Assembly: GCA_034696485.1 (NCBI GenBank)
Contig: JAQIWT010000843.1
Span: forward strand, 1-14,560
DNA: 14,560 nucleotides
Source: Isohypsibius dastychi
Taxonomy: Eukaryota > Tardigrada > Eutardigrada > Parachela > Isohypsibiidae
Direction of reading: 5' to 3'
Position numbers and translations under genes: made by a program. The notes under the pieces were generated by a model, which was not told the origin of the DNA, did not search any database, and worked only from the letters and a program-made list of their open reading frames with translations. Positions 1-8,854 of the stretch are shown one piece after another (position 1 is the stretch's first letter; the number at the start of each line of letters is the position of its first letter).

Positions 1-79
1 TAACATCACAAAACGATACAAACGACACGAACAGGAACAGGCGAGACGTCTACACTTCATTCGATACGGGCCGTCGTCA

Positions 80-100
80 TACGTAGCTACGTACGTACGT
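80..100. repeat. Nested ACGT palindromes
   Basis: Bases 80-93 read TACGTAGCTACGTA, a perfect 14-nt palindrome. They overlap 89-100, ACGTACGTACGT, a perfect 12-nt palindrome made of three ACGT units. The cluster lies about 170 nt before the UBA3 start codon. ACGT cores are bound by several bZIP-type factors, but no particular factor can be named. Confidence 0.75.
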
Positions 101-208
101 GTTACGGTTTGTTTGGGTTTTTCTTTTCTGTGCCGAACCCCCTGTTTAGCGCACTTTACCCTTACCTCTGTATTTTGTACGCCGCTGGTTTTTATCGCGC
201 CGAGTTTT

Positions 209-216
209 GCGGGAAA
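209..216 (+). promoter_or_regulatory. Candidate E2F/DP binding site
   Basis: GCGGGAAA fits the E2F consensus (GCGSSAAA; TTTCCCGC on the other strand), 51 nt before the UBA3 ATG. E2F control would make sense for a cell-cycle-linked neddylation gene. An 8-mer can occur by chance, so this is a motif match only. Confidence 0.3.
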
Positions 217-267
217 TTCTAGCTGACATTGTCTATATTGGTATCAGAACCGATCTACATTAGCGTC

Positions 268-2424
268 ATGCAAGAAGAGGATGCAGAGTTTGACTCCGGA
301 GAAGATGATTTCCATGAGGAGGATTTCAGTGGTGCACCAGGACAAGACCGTCGATTTCTCGGAGTGAGCAACTTGATTCTGAGACCCGGAAATGGACTCA
401 CAAAACCCGGATTTGAGCCATGTGAGGAGGTAGATTGTTCTGTAAACTACGTCCTGGCATTGCTTTAAAATATTGTCGTGTCATTCGACAGCTACTGGCC
501 TTCATGCAAAGTTGCTCGATCCTTGTTGTCGGAGCAGGGGGGCTCGGATGCGAACTTCTGAAAAACTTGGTTTGTGTTCGCTGTTTCATGGGATTTGCCT
601 CTTTTGTAGTATTTTGGTGTTCATAGGCATTAACGGGATTCCAGGAAATATCAGTCATCGACATGGACACAATTGATTTGTCGAACCTTAACCGGCAGTT
701 TCTGTTTCGGTGACACTTGCCTTGTTCCCATTCGTATCCAGAGTATAAGTAGTTTCAGTTGATTTACAGGCAAACGGACATTGGTCAGAGTAAAGCCATC
801 TGTGCTGCTAAGTTTATCAGTACCAGAATCCCAAGCTGTAAAGTCACTCCGTAAGTTGTTTTCGTTGTGAGGTTGACTTCCGGTCGCAGAAAATTTAATT
901 TTAGGTATTTCAAAAGGATTGAGGATCTTGACGCGGATTTCTATCGCCGTAAGTTCTGTCTTGTTGAATAATTTCCGTTATTTTAAACAATGACTCTGTT
1001 CCGGCAGAATTTAAGATTATTGTTTGTGGGCTGGACTCGGTTGTGGCTCGTCGGTGGATGAATGGGATGGTTGTAAGTACAAGCTGATCCAGAAACGAAT
1101 CGATTAAGAGAGTTCTCAATTTTTTTGTTCCTCAATCTAGCTCTCCATTATATCCTATGACGAAGATGGTAACCTTGACCCATCCACCGTAATTCCGATC
1201 ATCGACGGCGGAACCGAAGGGTTCAAAGGCAATGTCCGCGTTGTCGCTCCTGGTATTTCAGCGTGTCTGGAATGCTCCATTGACCTTTATCCACCAGCGG
1301 TAAACACCTGAATATTTCACTTTATAGATGATTTTGGCGAATTGTTGATATGTGGCCTAGATCAATTTCCCGATGTGTACCATTGCTAATACTCCACGTC
1401 TGCCGGAACACTGCATCGAATATGCAAAAGTTGTTTTGTGGCCGGAGCAGAAACCATTTGGTAAAGTGATAACAGGCACCATTGCAAAATGTTTGAGCGA
1501 TCGAGACGCACTATTTCAGGAAAAGTCTCTCCTGATAATGATGAGCCAATAGCGGTCGATGGTGACGATCCTCAGCATATCAACTGGATTTTCACTAAAG
1601 CGGAAGAGCGAGCCAAAGAATACGGCATCCCCGGTGTTACTTACCGTCTCACATTAGGTACAATGTGTTAATGTTCGCCGACTTTTTCGGCACTTCTCGT
1701 ACTTCTTTCTTCTTAGAGAATGTTTTTGATTTGTCTGTAACCTGAGTGTTTAATTTAAAAGGCGTGGTCAAACACATTATTCCGGCTGTTGCTTCCACCA
1801 ACGCTATAATCGCCGGTAAGCACCAACTTGTAAACCCATAGTGATGATGAATTTTAATAGGAACAATCATTTGTTCCAGCTGCTTGTGCATCGGAGGTTT
1901 TTAAAACAGCAACCTTCATGTACGGAACCCTGGACAACTATATGATGTTCAACAACTCAGATGGAATTTATGGCAGTTCTTTTCAAATGGAGCGGAACGT
2001 GAGAATTCCAAAGGTCACGTTTTAGACCGGCTGGCTAATTGGTAATTGTTTTTCAGGAAAATTGCCTGGCATGCTCTCAGAAACCACAGTTTGTCAAAGC
2101 CTATGCTGATGCAACTTTTCAGACTTTTATTGATTCATTGAAAGAGTCGAGCGTGTAGTAAGATTTACAATATTGTTTTCTGTTTTTTTTTTGTAATCGT
2201 TCGCTGTTCAAATTTATAGCCAGATGCGATCTCCGGGAATAACAGCCACTATCGCTGGAAAACAACGGACACTCTACATGCCGAACGTGCCGTTTCTCGA
2301 GGAGCAAACGCGAGGAAATCTGGCAATGACTCTTAGGGATCTGGGCTTTCAAGATGGACAGGAATTGACTGTGGTGGACTCAACTTCGCCGACGCCAAGA
2401 ACTTTCGTTGTTCAGCTTCAGTGA
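268..2424 (+). CDS. UBA3: NEDD8-activating enzyme E1 catalytic subunit (UBA3), 13 exons
   Basis: With NAE1/APPBP1, UBA3 adenylates NEDD8, holds it as a thioester and passes it to UBC12 for cullin neddylation. Exons: 268-429, 492-569, 627-709, 770-850, 905-948, 1008-1072, 1141-1299, 1361-1460, 1520-1657, 1762-1815, 1880-1998, 2057-2154, 2220-2424. These join to 461 aa, against 463 in human UBA3. Visible motifs: [13 protein letters not shown] nucleotide loop (68-80); [17 protein letters not shown] site (92-105); VCGLDS (155-160); zinc-binding CLEC (Cys213, Cys216) and ENCLAC (Cys364, Cys367); catalytic Cys230 in FPMCTI; and a C-terminal ubiquitin-fold domain from about 395 that would recruit UBC12. 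The first 20 residues are acidic ([15 protein letters not shown]). Introns are 54-104 nt. The end of exon 6 is slightly uncertain: GTAAGT at 1073 keeps an extra Val, while GTTGTA at 1070 drops it. All key residues are intact and nothing suggests a pseudogene. Confidence 0.97.
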
Positions 2425-2463
2425 TTTGGGAAAATTCAGCTCTGTTAGATATGACGTTAATTG

Positions 2464-2487
2464 TTGAATAATTAATTGAATAATTAG
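2464..2487. repeat. 12-nt tandem duplication in the UBA3 3' region
   Basis: TTGAATAATTAA (2464-2475) is followed at once by TTGAATAATTAG (2476-2487), differing only in the last base. It lies 40 nt after the UBA3 stop and includes two AATAAT hexamers, which could act as non-canonical poly(A) signals. No AATAAA is seen just downstream of the stop. Confidence 0.7.
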
Positions 2488-2596
2488 CTTGTATCGGCTG
2501 AAATCTCTGTGCGAAATATGTGAGTCGGAACCTTGTCTTCTGGTTGATGCGTGAAAAAATGTGATTCACGAGCTCCATAAAAGCGCACATTGCTCT

Positions 2597-3058
2597 TTAC
2601 CGATAGCCTCGAAGTACAAGGGTCCGCTTGGAATTCGTGCAGTTTCTTGTTATGTATTGAACTCTTTCACAAAACTCCCGAAACAAAATCGTAATACTCA
2701 ACCCCAGAGAACGAATAACCAAATCTCGCAGGTTACAGATTCCAGGTAGGTAAACTAAAAACCGCTGCAGGGATGTAATATTAATGGTGACCTTTAACTC
2801 ATCCCCTTGGACTTCGAGCGTGAACGATCCCGTGCCGAACCCGAACAATAAAGGTGTTATGATCTCGATCAAAAAAGCGCGTGGAAATAGGTCAATTTTT
2901 TGATGGACAGAAGCTTCAGAATCATGATCTCGAGCACAAGCGAATATAAATTCGTTTGCTGTGAATGAGATCGTGCTTGCGGTACGAGTAACGCTTGGAA
3001 TGATCGACCTATCCACGAGGTTGCAGCTCTCGTCTTTCGCTTGATTGATTGTTGACAT
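2597..3058 (-). CDS. Hypothetical protein, possible small minus-strand gene
   Basis: I do not recognise this protein. The frame has 153 codons from ATG (3058) to TAA (2597). The first ~95 residues look more protein-like than a random frame: motifs such as NEFIFACARDHDSE, KIDLFPRAFLIEI and GSFTLEVQGDELKVTINI, with varied synonymous codons. The last ~55 codons look less convincing, so the true gene may splice out of this frame. On its own strand ATTTAG sits 13 nt before the ATG, a plausible cis or trans acceptor. If real, it is convergent with UBA3 and divergent from transporter A, whose ATG is 218 nt away. No signal peptide or clear membrane span is evident. An alternative is chance open frame in an intergenic region. 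Confidence 0.35.
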   Translation of the reverse strand: MSTINQAKDESCNLVDRSIIPSVTRTASTISFTANEFIFACARDHDSEASVHQKIDLFPRAFLIEIITPLLFGFGTGSFTLEVQGDELKVTINITSLQRFLVYLPGICNLRDLVIRSLGLSITILFREFCERVQYITRNCTNSKRTLVLRGYR

Positions 3059-3276
3059 TTTCCCATCCTAAATTCTTCAACTGATTCATTTGTTTATTTC
3101 ACTTCTCTTCATCCTGTTTATATTTTAGTGATCACATACACTTACTGGCAGTTCTGACAAATAGCACTTCATGTAGAAAAAAAAAATCTCGTGTGAATGT
3201 CGAGAACGCTGGGGGAACGGTAATCCATTTATTGAAGGAAAATCATACTTCTATTTTTTTCCACGCTAATTTGAGA
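3059..3276 (+). promoter_or_regulatory. 5' region of transporter A, with upstream ORFs
   Basis: This lies between the possible minus-strand gene and transporter A and would be a shared divergent promoter if both are transcribed. TTTATATTTTAG ends at 3128, an acceptor-like sequence that could mark a spliced or trans-spliced leader. If transcription covers the rest, the leader has two short upstream ORFs: ATG TAG at 3171-3176 and a nine-codon frame (stop included) at 3197-3223. Both end before the main ATG at 3277. The main frame is open further up to a GTG at 3193, but has no upstream ATG. Confidence 0.35.
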
Positions 3277-5512
3277 ATGGAGTATCGGGAAATCGCGGAA
3301 GAGAATTTCATTGAATCGTCGCTGGATCCTTCTCTTGTCTCGCGAAAGAAAATCCAGTTGCGCAATGTGATCTTGATGGGAGTGATCTTCATGTTACTGT
3401 CCAGCGCCTCGCAAACATGCTCTACCGTCGAGGTTGGTCATTATTTTTCCTTCCGTAATTGCACTTTTTTCTGACAAAGTCCCATCTGTAGACGATCGTC
3501 ATCAACAGCGTCCATGATCAGTATTTTAATGGGACAAGTAAGATTTTTTTCTGCGCTTTGAAGAACCGAAGCACATATTATCTGATTATCTGATCGTATA
3601 CTGTAGGCACCCTCGGATATGATTTATTAGCTGTATTAAATGGTACGTATGTACTGTACTGTAGATAAATATTCTTTCAAGTGCAAGAGTAATCTTACTT
3701 TATATTGTTTTTGAAATAGGTGTAATCGCCGGGTCCGTATGGATATCCCAGACTATTGTAGGTCGTTAGTCGGAAATTGTTTATTTTCGACTGGCTTTGT
3801 TATTTTTGGTATTATAGGTGTCAAATATTGGTCCAAAAATTGGGATGATAATAGGCGGAGGTAATGGTTTTATTAATTATCCATTTTTATTGGGAAACTT
3901 TTCTAACGAAATTTTTGGTTTCTGGCAGTCTGCTATGTCATCTTCGTCTCTACATTTATTCGTCCATTGATGGGAACATTATTTGCTGGCGTCGTTGTTC
4001 TTGGGGTTGGGCAGGCAATTCTATGGACGTCCGAGGGAACATTCCTATCCCTGAACTCAGACAAAGATACCATCGGAAGGTACAATAATATTAAATGATT
4101 TGTGAATGTTGAAATCTACAAGTAATATTTCAGAAATTCGGCATTGTTCTGGGCTTTATACCAAACAAGGTAGTATATAAATTCAGACTTGTTTTCAGCA
4201 AATTGTATTCAGCTTTCCATGTTTAGTCTTCTATGGGGGAACATGTTCTTCTTTGTGAAAGTTCGCGGGGTCAACACTATAGACGATCCTACGCGATACT
4301 GGATTTTTGGATCTCTCCTTGTTTTCGCATTATTAGGAGTTGCTCTAATTATGGCGCTCAAATATCCTTTGCCAAATCTATCTCCCAGCGTGAATCGCGA
4401 TGGAGTTGTGGAAGTTCATCCGTCAAGGTGAGATCATACCAGGTTGACCTTTGATTCGCTCAACTAAATATTATTTTAGTGTGAAAGCGCGAGGAATATG
4501 GGACTCAATAAGTAAGGCTTGACGGTTGTTCTGAAATTACCCATGTATGATCCAATTTTTTTTTTGATCTGTAGAAACATCGATGCGACTTTTGGGAACG
4601 AAGCGCATACTGTTTGTCCTTTGGACTTTTATCTACATCGGTCTTGAGCAGACGTTTTGGTCCAACGTTTATGACTCCTCACTTGGATACACAAAACAAT
4701 TCGGTGAATCTGTTTCAAAAAGCCTCGTCGGTCTTTCCGGCGTCTTTGTAGGCGTTGGTGAGATATTAGGTTGGTCCACTTTTCTGGATTAAATAGGGCA
4801 TTTAATAATGAGTGGCATTTTAGGTTCCATAGCTTTTGGACTGATCGAGTCCAAAAAGCCCGGACTGGGTCGTGATCCAGTTGTGATAACCGGATTTCTT
4901 GTCCATATTATTGCGTATGGATTCGTGTTCATCAATATCCCAAATAGTGCCCCATTGGGAGATACTTCTGACTCTGGTCTGATAACTCCAAAGTGAGCCA
5001 ACAAAATTTCTTTTTGCATCCTATTTATGACCATGACCTTTTACTGTAGTTACTTTTTGGCGTTGTTCTGTTCGGTCCTCTTCGGAATCGGTGAGTTATT
5101 CAACATTATTCTACATTTGAAAATCTGGGAATTGATTTTAATTTCTCAGGTGATAGTGCTTTCAACACTCAGCTCTACTCTTTCTTGGGCGAAGTTTACG
5201 CCGTGGATAGCGTTCCTGTCTTTGCTTTGTTCCAGTTTATTTGGGTGAGCATTATTCAAAAGTTTCAATAAATTGTCATTTGCTGAATTGGATTCTTTTT
5301 AGGGATGTACGTGTTGCGGGGCTTTCTTTTATGCTACTGTGCTGCCGCTCTATTATCAACTTCTCATCCTTGTTATTATTGGGAGTATTTCCACGATCAC
5401 GTTTTGCAAGGCAGAATGGGACTACAAAACGTTGCAGTCTCCGTTATATCACCGGCAGAGGGTGCTTGGAGCCGACGATGAAGCGAGCTTGCTCTCAACA
5501 GCAGAATCTTGA
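3277..5512 (+). CDS. MFSD11-like: MFSD11/UNC-93-like transporter, copy A (14 exons)
   Basis: Predicted multi-pass Major Facilitator Superfamily membrane protein related to MFSD11 and UNC-93; substrate unknown. Exons: 3277-3432, 3492-3537, 3607-3642, 3720-3757, 3818-3860, 3929-4079, 4134-4169, 4227-4427, 4480-4511, 4575-4769, 4824-4992, 5050-5090, 5150-5244, 5303-5512. These give 482 aa, against about 449 in human MFSD11. TM1 is about 31-51 (VILMGVIFMLL...QTCSTV). Then come NSDKDTIGR (149-157), the MFS loop motif; SLLWGN (169-174); GLEQTFW (269-275) opening the second half; GLSGVFVGVGEILG (299-312); GRDPV (327-331); GDSAFNTQ (382-389); and FCKAEW (447-452) after the last helix, matching the family's EW pair. 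A ~30-residue hydrophilic tail follows, ending LLSTAES. Introns are 52-77 nt. Of the three copies this one looks closest to canonical MFSD11. Confidence 0.93.
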
Positions 5513-5999
5513 AATCAGTTGGGTCTGTTCCGGTATTTCCGATTTATTCTGTTTTGACAACTTGAACCAAAATTGATTTCATAATTCCCAGTTTCTCGTC
5601 ACCTGAATCTTTTTTTATTTATAATCTCATTTATTGTCGACGAACGTTTGGTTCAAAAACGAATTTCTGGTCTTTCTAGACGAAGAATGGCATTTCACGG
5701 ATATTTGAGACTCTAATTACAACGTTCATTAACATTTTTATATTTATTCTTTGTGATGTATTATTTCTGGGAGAAAAATACTATTTGAATCATCACTGTC
5801 CTTCTCGAACGAAAGTAATTCCGTAAATGAAGCCAGAGGGCTTTCAAGTCCAACTTTCGCCTAGGGGGGTGAACACCAACTAAACTTCGTGAAAACAAAC
5901 TCAAAACCAACAAAAACCTTCCGGCGTTTTATTGCATTGGGAAATTACTGCGTGAAATAATCCCAGTCTTATTTTTGATCTTTCTGATGATCGTTGGAT
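5513..5999 (+). other. Spacer between transporters A and B
   Basis: 487 nt with no supported gene. It must hold the 3' end of A and the promoter and leader of B. It is AT-rich with T runs, and I find no AATAAA on the plus strand. Near the end, a six-codon upstream ORF starts at 5987 and stops at 6005-6007, so it overlaps the B start codon (6000) in another frame. The nearest acceptor-like sequence before B is ATCCCAG ending near 5965, which would leave this uORF in the mature leader. Confidence 0.5.
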
Positions 6000-8439
6000 A
6001 TGCCTAGCGTTTACGTCAAAACTCCCGAAGTGGGTGTTTTGGAACCTCCGTATTTTCCTCAAAATATAGAACAGCATCCAGAACCGATATTTTCCACCAC
6101 GAATGAAACTTCAAGTCTTTCAAATAATGGAAAGGATCCAGCAGTGGCACTTGCGGAAAGAAGGAGGGTCCAGCTGTGGAATCTTATCCAGACTGGATTT
6201 GCCTATATGTTCCTGCTCTCTTCCGTTCAAACTGCGCTTTCAGTTGGGGTAAGTACAAACAAGGATATGCTGTGTAAATTCCGTTTCAGTTATTTTATTT
6301 CCGGTTTAGACCGTGGTCCTTAATAACGTTGATGATGACATGTTCGAAGGGACGCCGACTCTGGGATACACCGTTCTCGGCTCGACATATTGTAAATATT
6401 TCTTATATATTTGTTTGTTTCTTCCCATGTAATGGCGATACATCGGTTTTTGTAGGCGTCCTCGCTGTGGCTTATTGGTAATCAATTCGTAATTAGAATT
6501 CAGACAAATACGTTTAAAACCATATTTTATTTTAGGATTGCCCAGCCGATTGTAAGTTTATCTGAGAGGAAATGCGGTTTTCTCAGTCCAGATTTTTTTT
6601 TCCTTATTTTGGGTTGTCTCATGTAGGTTGCCAAATTAGGGTCCATCAATAGCATGGTGATCTCAAGTGGTAAGTGATTGTGGATACAGCGTTGCTTTTA
6701 CATCATGACCGAGTTATTTGTTTTATTTTTCCAGTGTGTTTTATATTCTTCCTGTTGTCATTCATCCGGCCTCTGAAATGGTTGCTTTACCTGGCTGCTA
6801 TTGTTGCTGGCTTTGGGTCGGCTGTTCTTTCTACCGCCGGTGGAGTGTTTATGGTGATTCTAAGTTTTGAAGGTATTGATAAATTAGACCAAGTATCATC
6901 CTGTTTCAGGCTTTAAATTCGGATAGCGAAACTATCGGACGGTGAGAGACGACGACACTGGGAAGATATAAGAAAACGTGACCAGTTTTTCCTAGGAATA
7001 CCGGATTGTTTTTTGGGCTTTATGAAACCAGGTATAAGCCAAATATTCCCTACACTGAGCCGGGAAATATATTATTTTTCCATAGCCTAATATGGGGAAA
7101 TATTGGATTTTTCTCGGTTCTTCGAGGCTCCGATGGAATAACCAATACGCAGCGCTACGAAATCTTTGGATTTTTACTTGCGCTGGCCGTGATCGGTACT
7201 ATTCTTGTCATGTTATTATACCGGAAGCAAGCGAAATCGGTATTGCAACCTTCCGAGTTTGCTAGGTACGTATAGTCGATATTTGGAGAAATGATGGGAA
7301 AATATATTATATTATCGCTCTGATCGGTATTTTCAGGGCAATTGATCGAGGATTCTGGGAATCACTTCGTAAGTTCATCATTCAACGCAATAAGTTTCAT
7401 AATTTTGATCATGTACATTTCAGAGGCTGCTGGAAAGCTGTGTTTCGATGTCAACATTATTATGATGGTTCCGTTAATAATATTTCTTGGTAAGGCAGTT
7501 TTGCATCTTTGACGCTCCTGCAGTCATGGATTTAGGACTTTCTTGAAGGATTATCCTCTGCATTTCGGAACGACATCTATAACACGTCAATCGGCTACAC
7601 TCTGAAATTCCATGACCTTTCGTTAGTTGGTCTTGCCGGTGTGATGTTGGGTGTTGGAGAACTAACTGGCAGTGCTATTTGCGCGGGAATAAACATCTAC
7701 ATGCCACATCTTAGTCGAGGAAAGATTGTTGCTGGAGGGATTGTTGTGAACTACTTGGCGTATCTGCTCATATACTTCAATATTCCAACTGAGGCGAACC
7801 TGGCCCCTACATATTCGGTTGGCGTCATCGATCCCCCAAAGTATTTAATTCATATTACGTGACGTCAGTTTTTTTGACTTTTTTTATTTTGTAGTGAAGG
7901 CTTGGCAGTTTTCTGTTCATTTTTGATGGGAATAGGTACGCTATTGCAGGGAAATTTTCTTTATTGTGACTAACAGTTACCGAAAAGGTTGCTAGTTTAC
8001 CGATGCACATGCGATTATATAGCGTATCCTCTAATATCGTAAACTGAGATGTCTGCCTTTTTTAGGTGATGCATCCTTCAATACTCAGGTAAGTCAATCT
8101 CATCTGTTCCCGGATAGTTCAAAAAGGTCACTAGAATTAAATTAGATATATGCGATCTTGGCCGAAATGTTTGGCCGGGATATTGTTCCACCAGTTGGAT
8201 TATTTCAGTCTCTCTATGTAAGAAGCACCTACCTTTACCGTTGCATTGTTCAGTAGATTTATTTACCACATGTGTGTTAATCATAGGCAATATTTTGCGC
8301 CATCGCTTATTTCTACAGCACTGCGGTGAAGCTATACGCGCAGATGTTGATCCTGATATTGACAGCCTTTCTTGGTGCGCTCTCCTTTGGATGGATGGCC
8401 GGGCGGTTCTCGCGAACTCAAAGATACGAAGATATTTAG
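6000..8439 (+). CDS. MFSD11-like: MFSD11/UNC-93-like transporter, copy B (16 exons, most divergent)
   Basis: Paralogue of the flanking copies. Exons: 6000-6248, 6310-6391, 6456-6477, 6536-6551, 6627-6669, 6735-6853, 6910-6941, 6996-7031, 7086-7265, 7337-7368, 7424-7489, 7549-7840, 7895-7935, 8066-8088, 8146-8217, 8287-8439. These give 485 aa. The hydrophilic N-terminus is longer (about 60 aa before TM1) and rich in Pro, Ser and Asn. Family marks: NSDSETIGR (180-188), SLIWGN (200-205), GLAGVMLGVGELTG and GDASFNTQ (404-411). Unlike A and C it lacks Glu in the GLE motif (GLSSAF, 293-298) and the final EW pair, ending instead GWMAGRFSRTQRYEDI. It has exons of only 22, 16 and 23 nt; their lengths sum exactly to single exons in copy A, which supports the model. 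The least certain junction is the weak TTGAAG acceptor before 7549. No disabling change was found in the joined frame. Confidence 0.9.
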
Positions 8440-8854
8440 GGATGGAGCAGAAATTGACCAGAGTAACTGTGATAGTAATATGAATCTTTGTCTTATATGT
8501 TGCAGTCAGTTTATCGTTCGGAACATGTTTTTAGCTGCTTCCGGCGTAATGCCAAAATTTGTTGATAAAACCAAACAAAGGTACAAGTTTTTCGATCTGC
8601 TCCCGGCGATTGCTGTGTTCAGCCATGTTTAGAGAGAGCTAGCACGCAAATTAACGTCAGCCAGTTTTCTCATCAGCTCGTAGTATGTAGTGTCCGTATA
8701 GTTGAAAATAATATCTGTCATTATGTGACAAGTGACAACTATTTTGCATCTATTTCACCAAACATGATCGCTTCCATGCGAGTCCGCTGAATCCCGCTCC
8801 GCATTAATTTTTTTGGTTGGTAGATTGTTTTAATTGTTTTAGCTACAAAGCGAG
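8440..8854 (+). other. Spacer between transporters B and C
   Basis: 415 nt. It begins as the 3' untranslated region of B. The frame over 8507-8632 is open but shows no family motif, so I do not call it an exon. No AATAAA is seen; AATAAT occurs near 8710. The end of the spacer carries an acceptor-like site (8833-8842) just before the start of C. Confidence 0.5.
8833..8842 (+). promoter_or_regulatory. Splice acceptor just before the copy C start codon (possible trans-splice site)
   Basis: ATTGTTTTAG ends at 8842, twelve bases before the ATG of copy C at 8855. In nematodes an unpaired acceptor this close to the start codon is typical of spliced-leader addition. A cis-spliced non-coding first exon is the alternative; I see no clear donor for one in the 415-nt spacer. 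Confidence 0.45.

Larger units (their letters stand above)
1..267 (+). promoter_or_regulatory. 5' flank and leader of the UBA3 gene
   Basis: No coding region is supported here. The stretch lies directly before the UBA3 start codon at 268 and must hold its leader and at least part of its promoter. It contains an ACGT palindrome cluster (80-100) and an E2F-type site (209-216), both listed separately. A weak acceptor-like ATTCTAG ends at 221, so a spliced or trans-spliced leader is possible. I see no TATA box at a position that would fix a transcription start. The open frame continues upstream of the ATG to a TTG at 229, but the family's length and N-terminus do not require that extension. Confidence 0.5.

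Noticed and set aside
229-267. Extension of UBA3 to the TTG at 229
   Set aside because: TTG is not a usual start in animals. The ATG at 268 gives 461 aa, matching the family.
398-670. Minus-strand open frame across UBA3 exons 2-3
   Set aside because: Antisense to clear UBA3 coding sequence; no domain pattern.
2333-2590. Minus-strand open frame overlapping the last UBA3 exon
   Set aside because: Mostly antisense to the ubiquitin-fold exon. It might hold a last exon for the 2597-3058 gene, but no junction could be supported.
3193-3276. Extension of copy A to the GTG at 3193
   Set aside because: GTG is not an ATG start, and the added residues match nothing in the other copies.
5640-5670. tRNA-like B-box (GGTTCAAAAAC)
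   Set aside because: The consensus is broken, and no A-box or cloverleaf can be built around it. No tRNA, rRNA or CRISPR array was seen anywhere in the window.
6674-6916. Read-through of copy B past 6853
   Set aside because: The frame stays open, but splicing ATG (6853) to GCT (6910) restores ALNSDSETIGR and the 151-nt block length seen in A and C.
8372-8632. Extra exon or alternative C-terminus for copy B
   Set aside because: Reaching it would need a 43-nt intron (below the local minimum of 52) after the stop. The encoded residues have no family motif.
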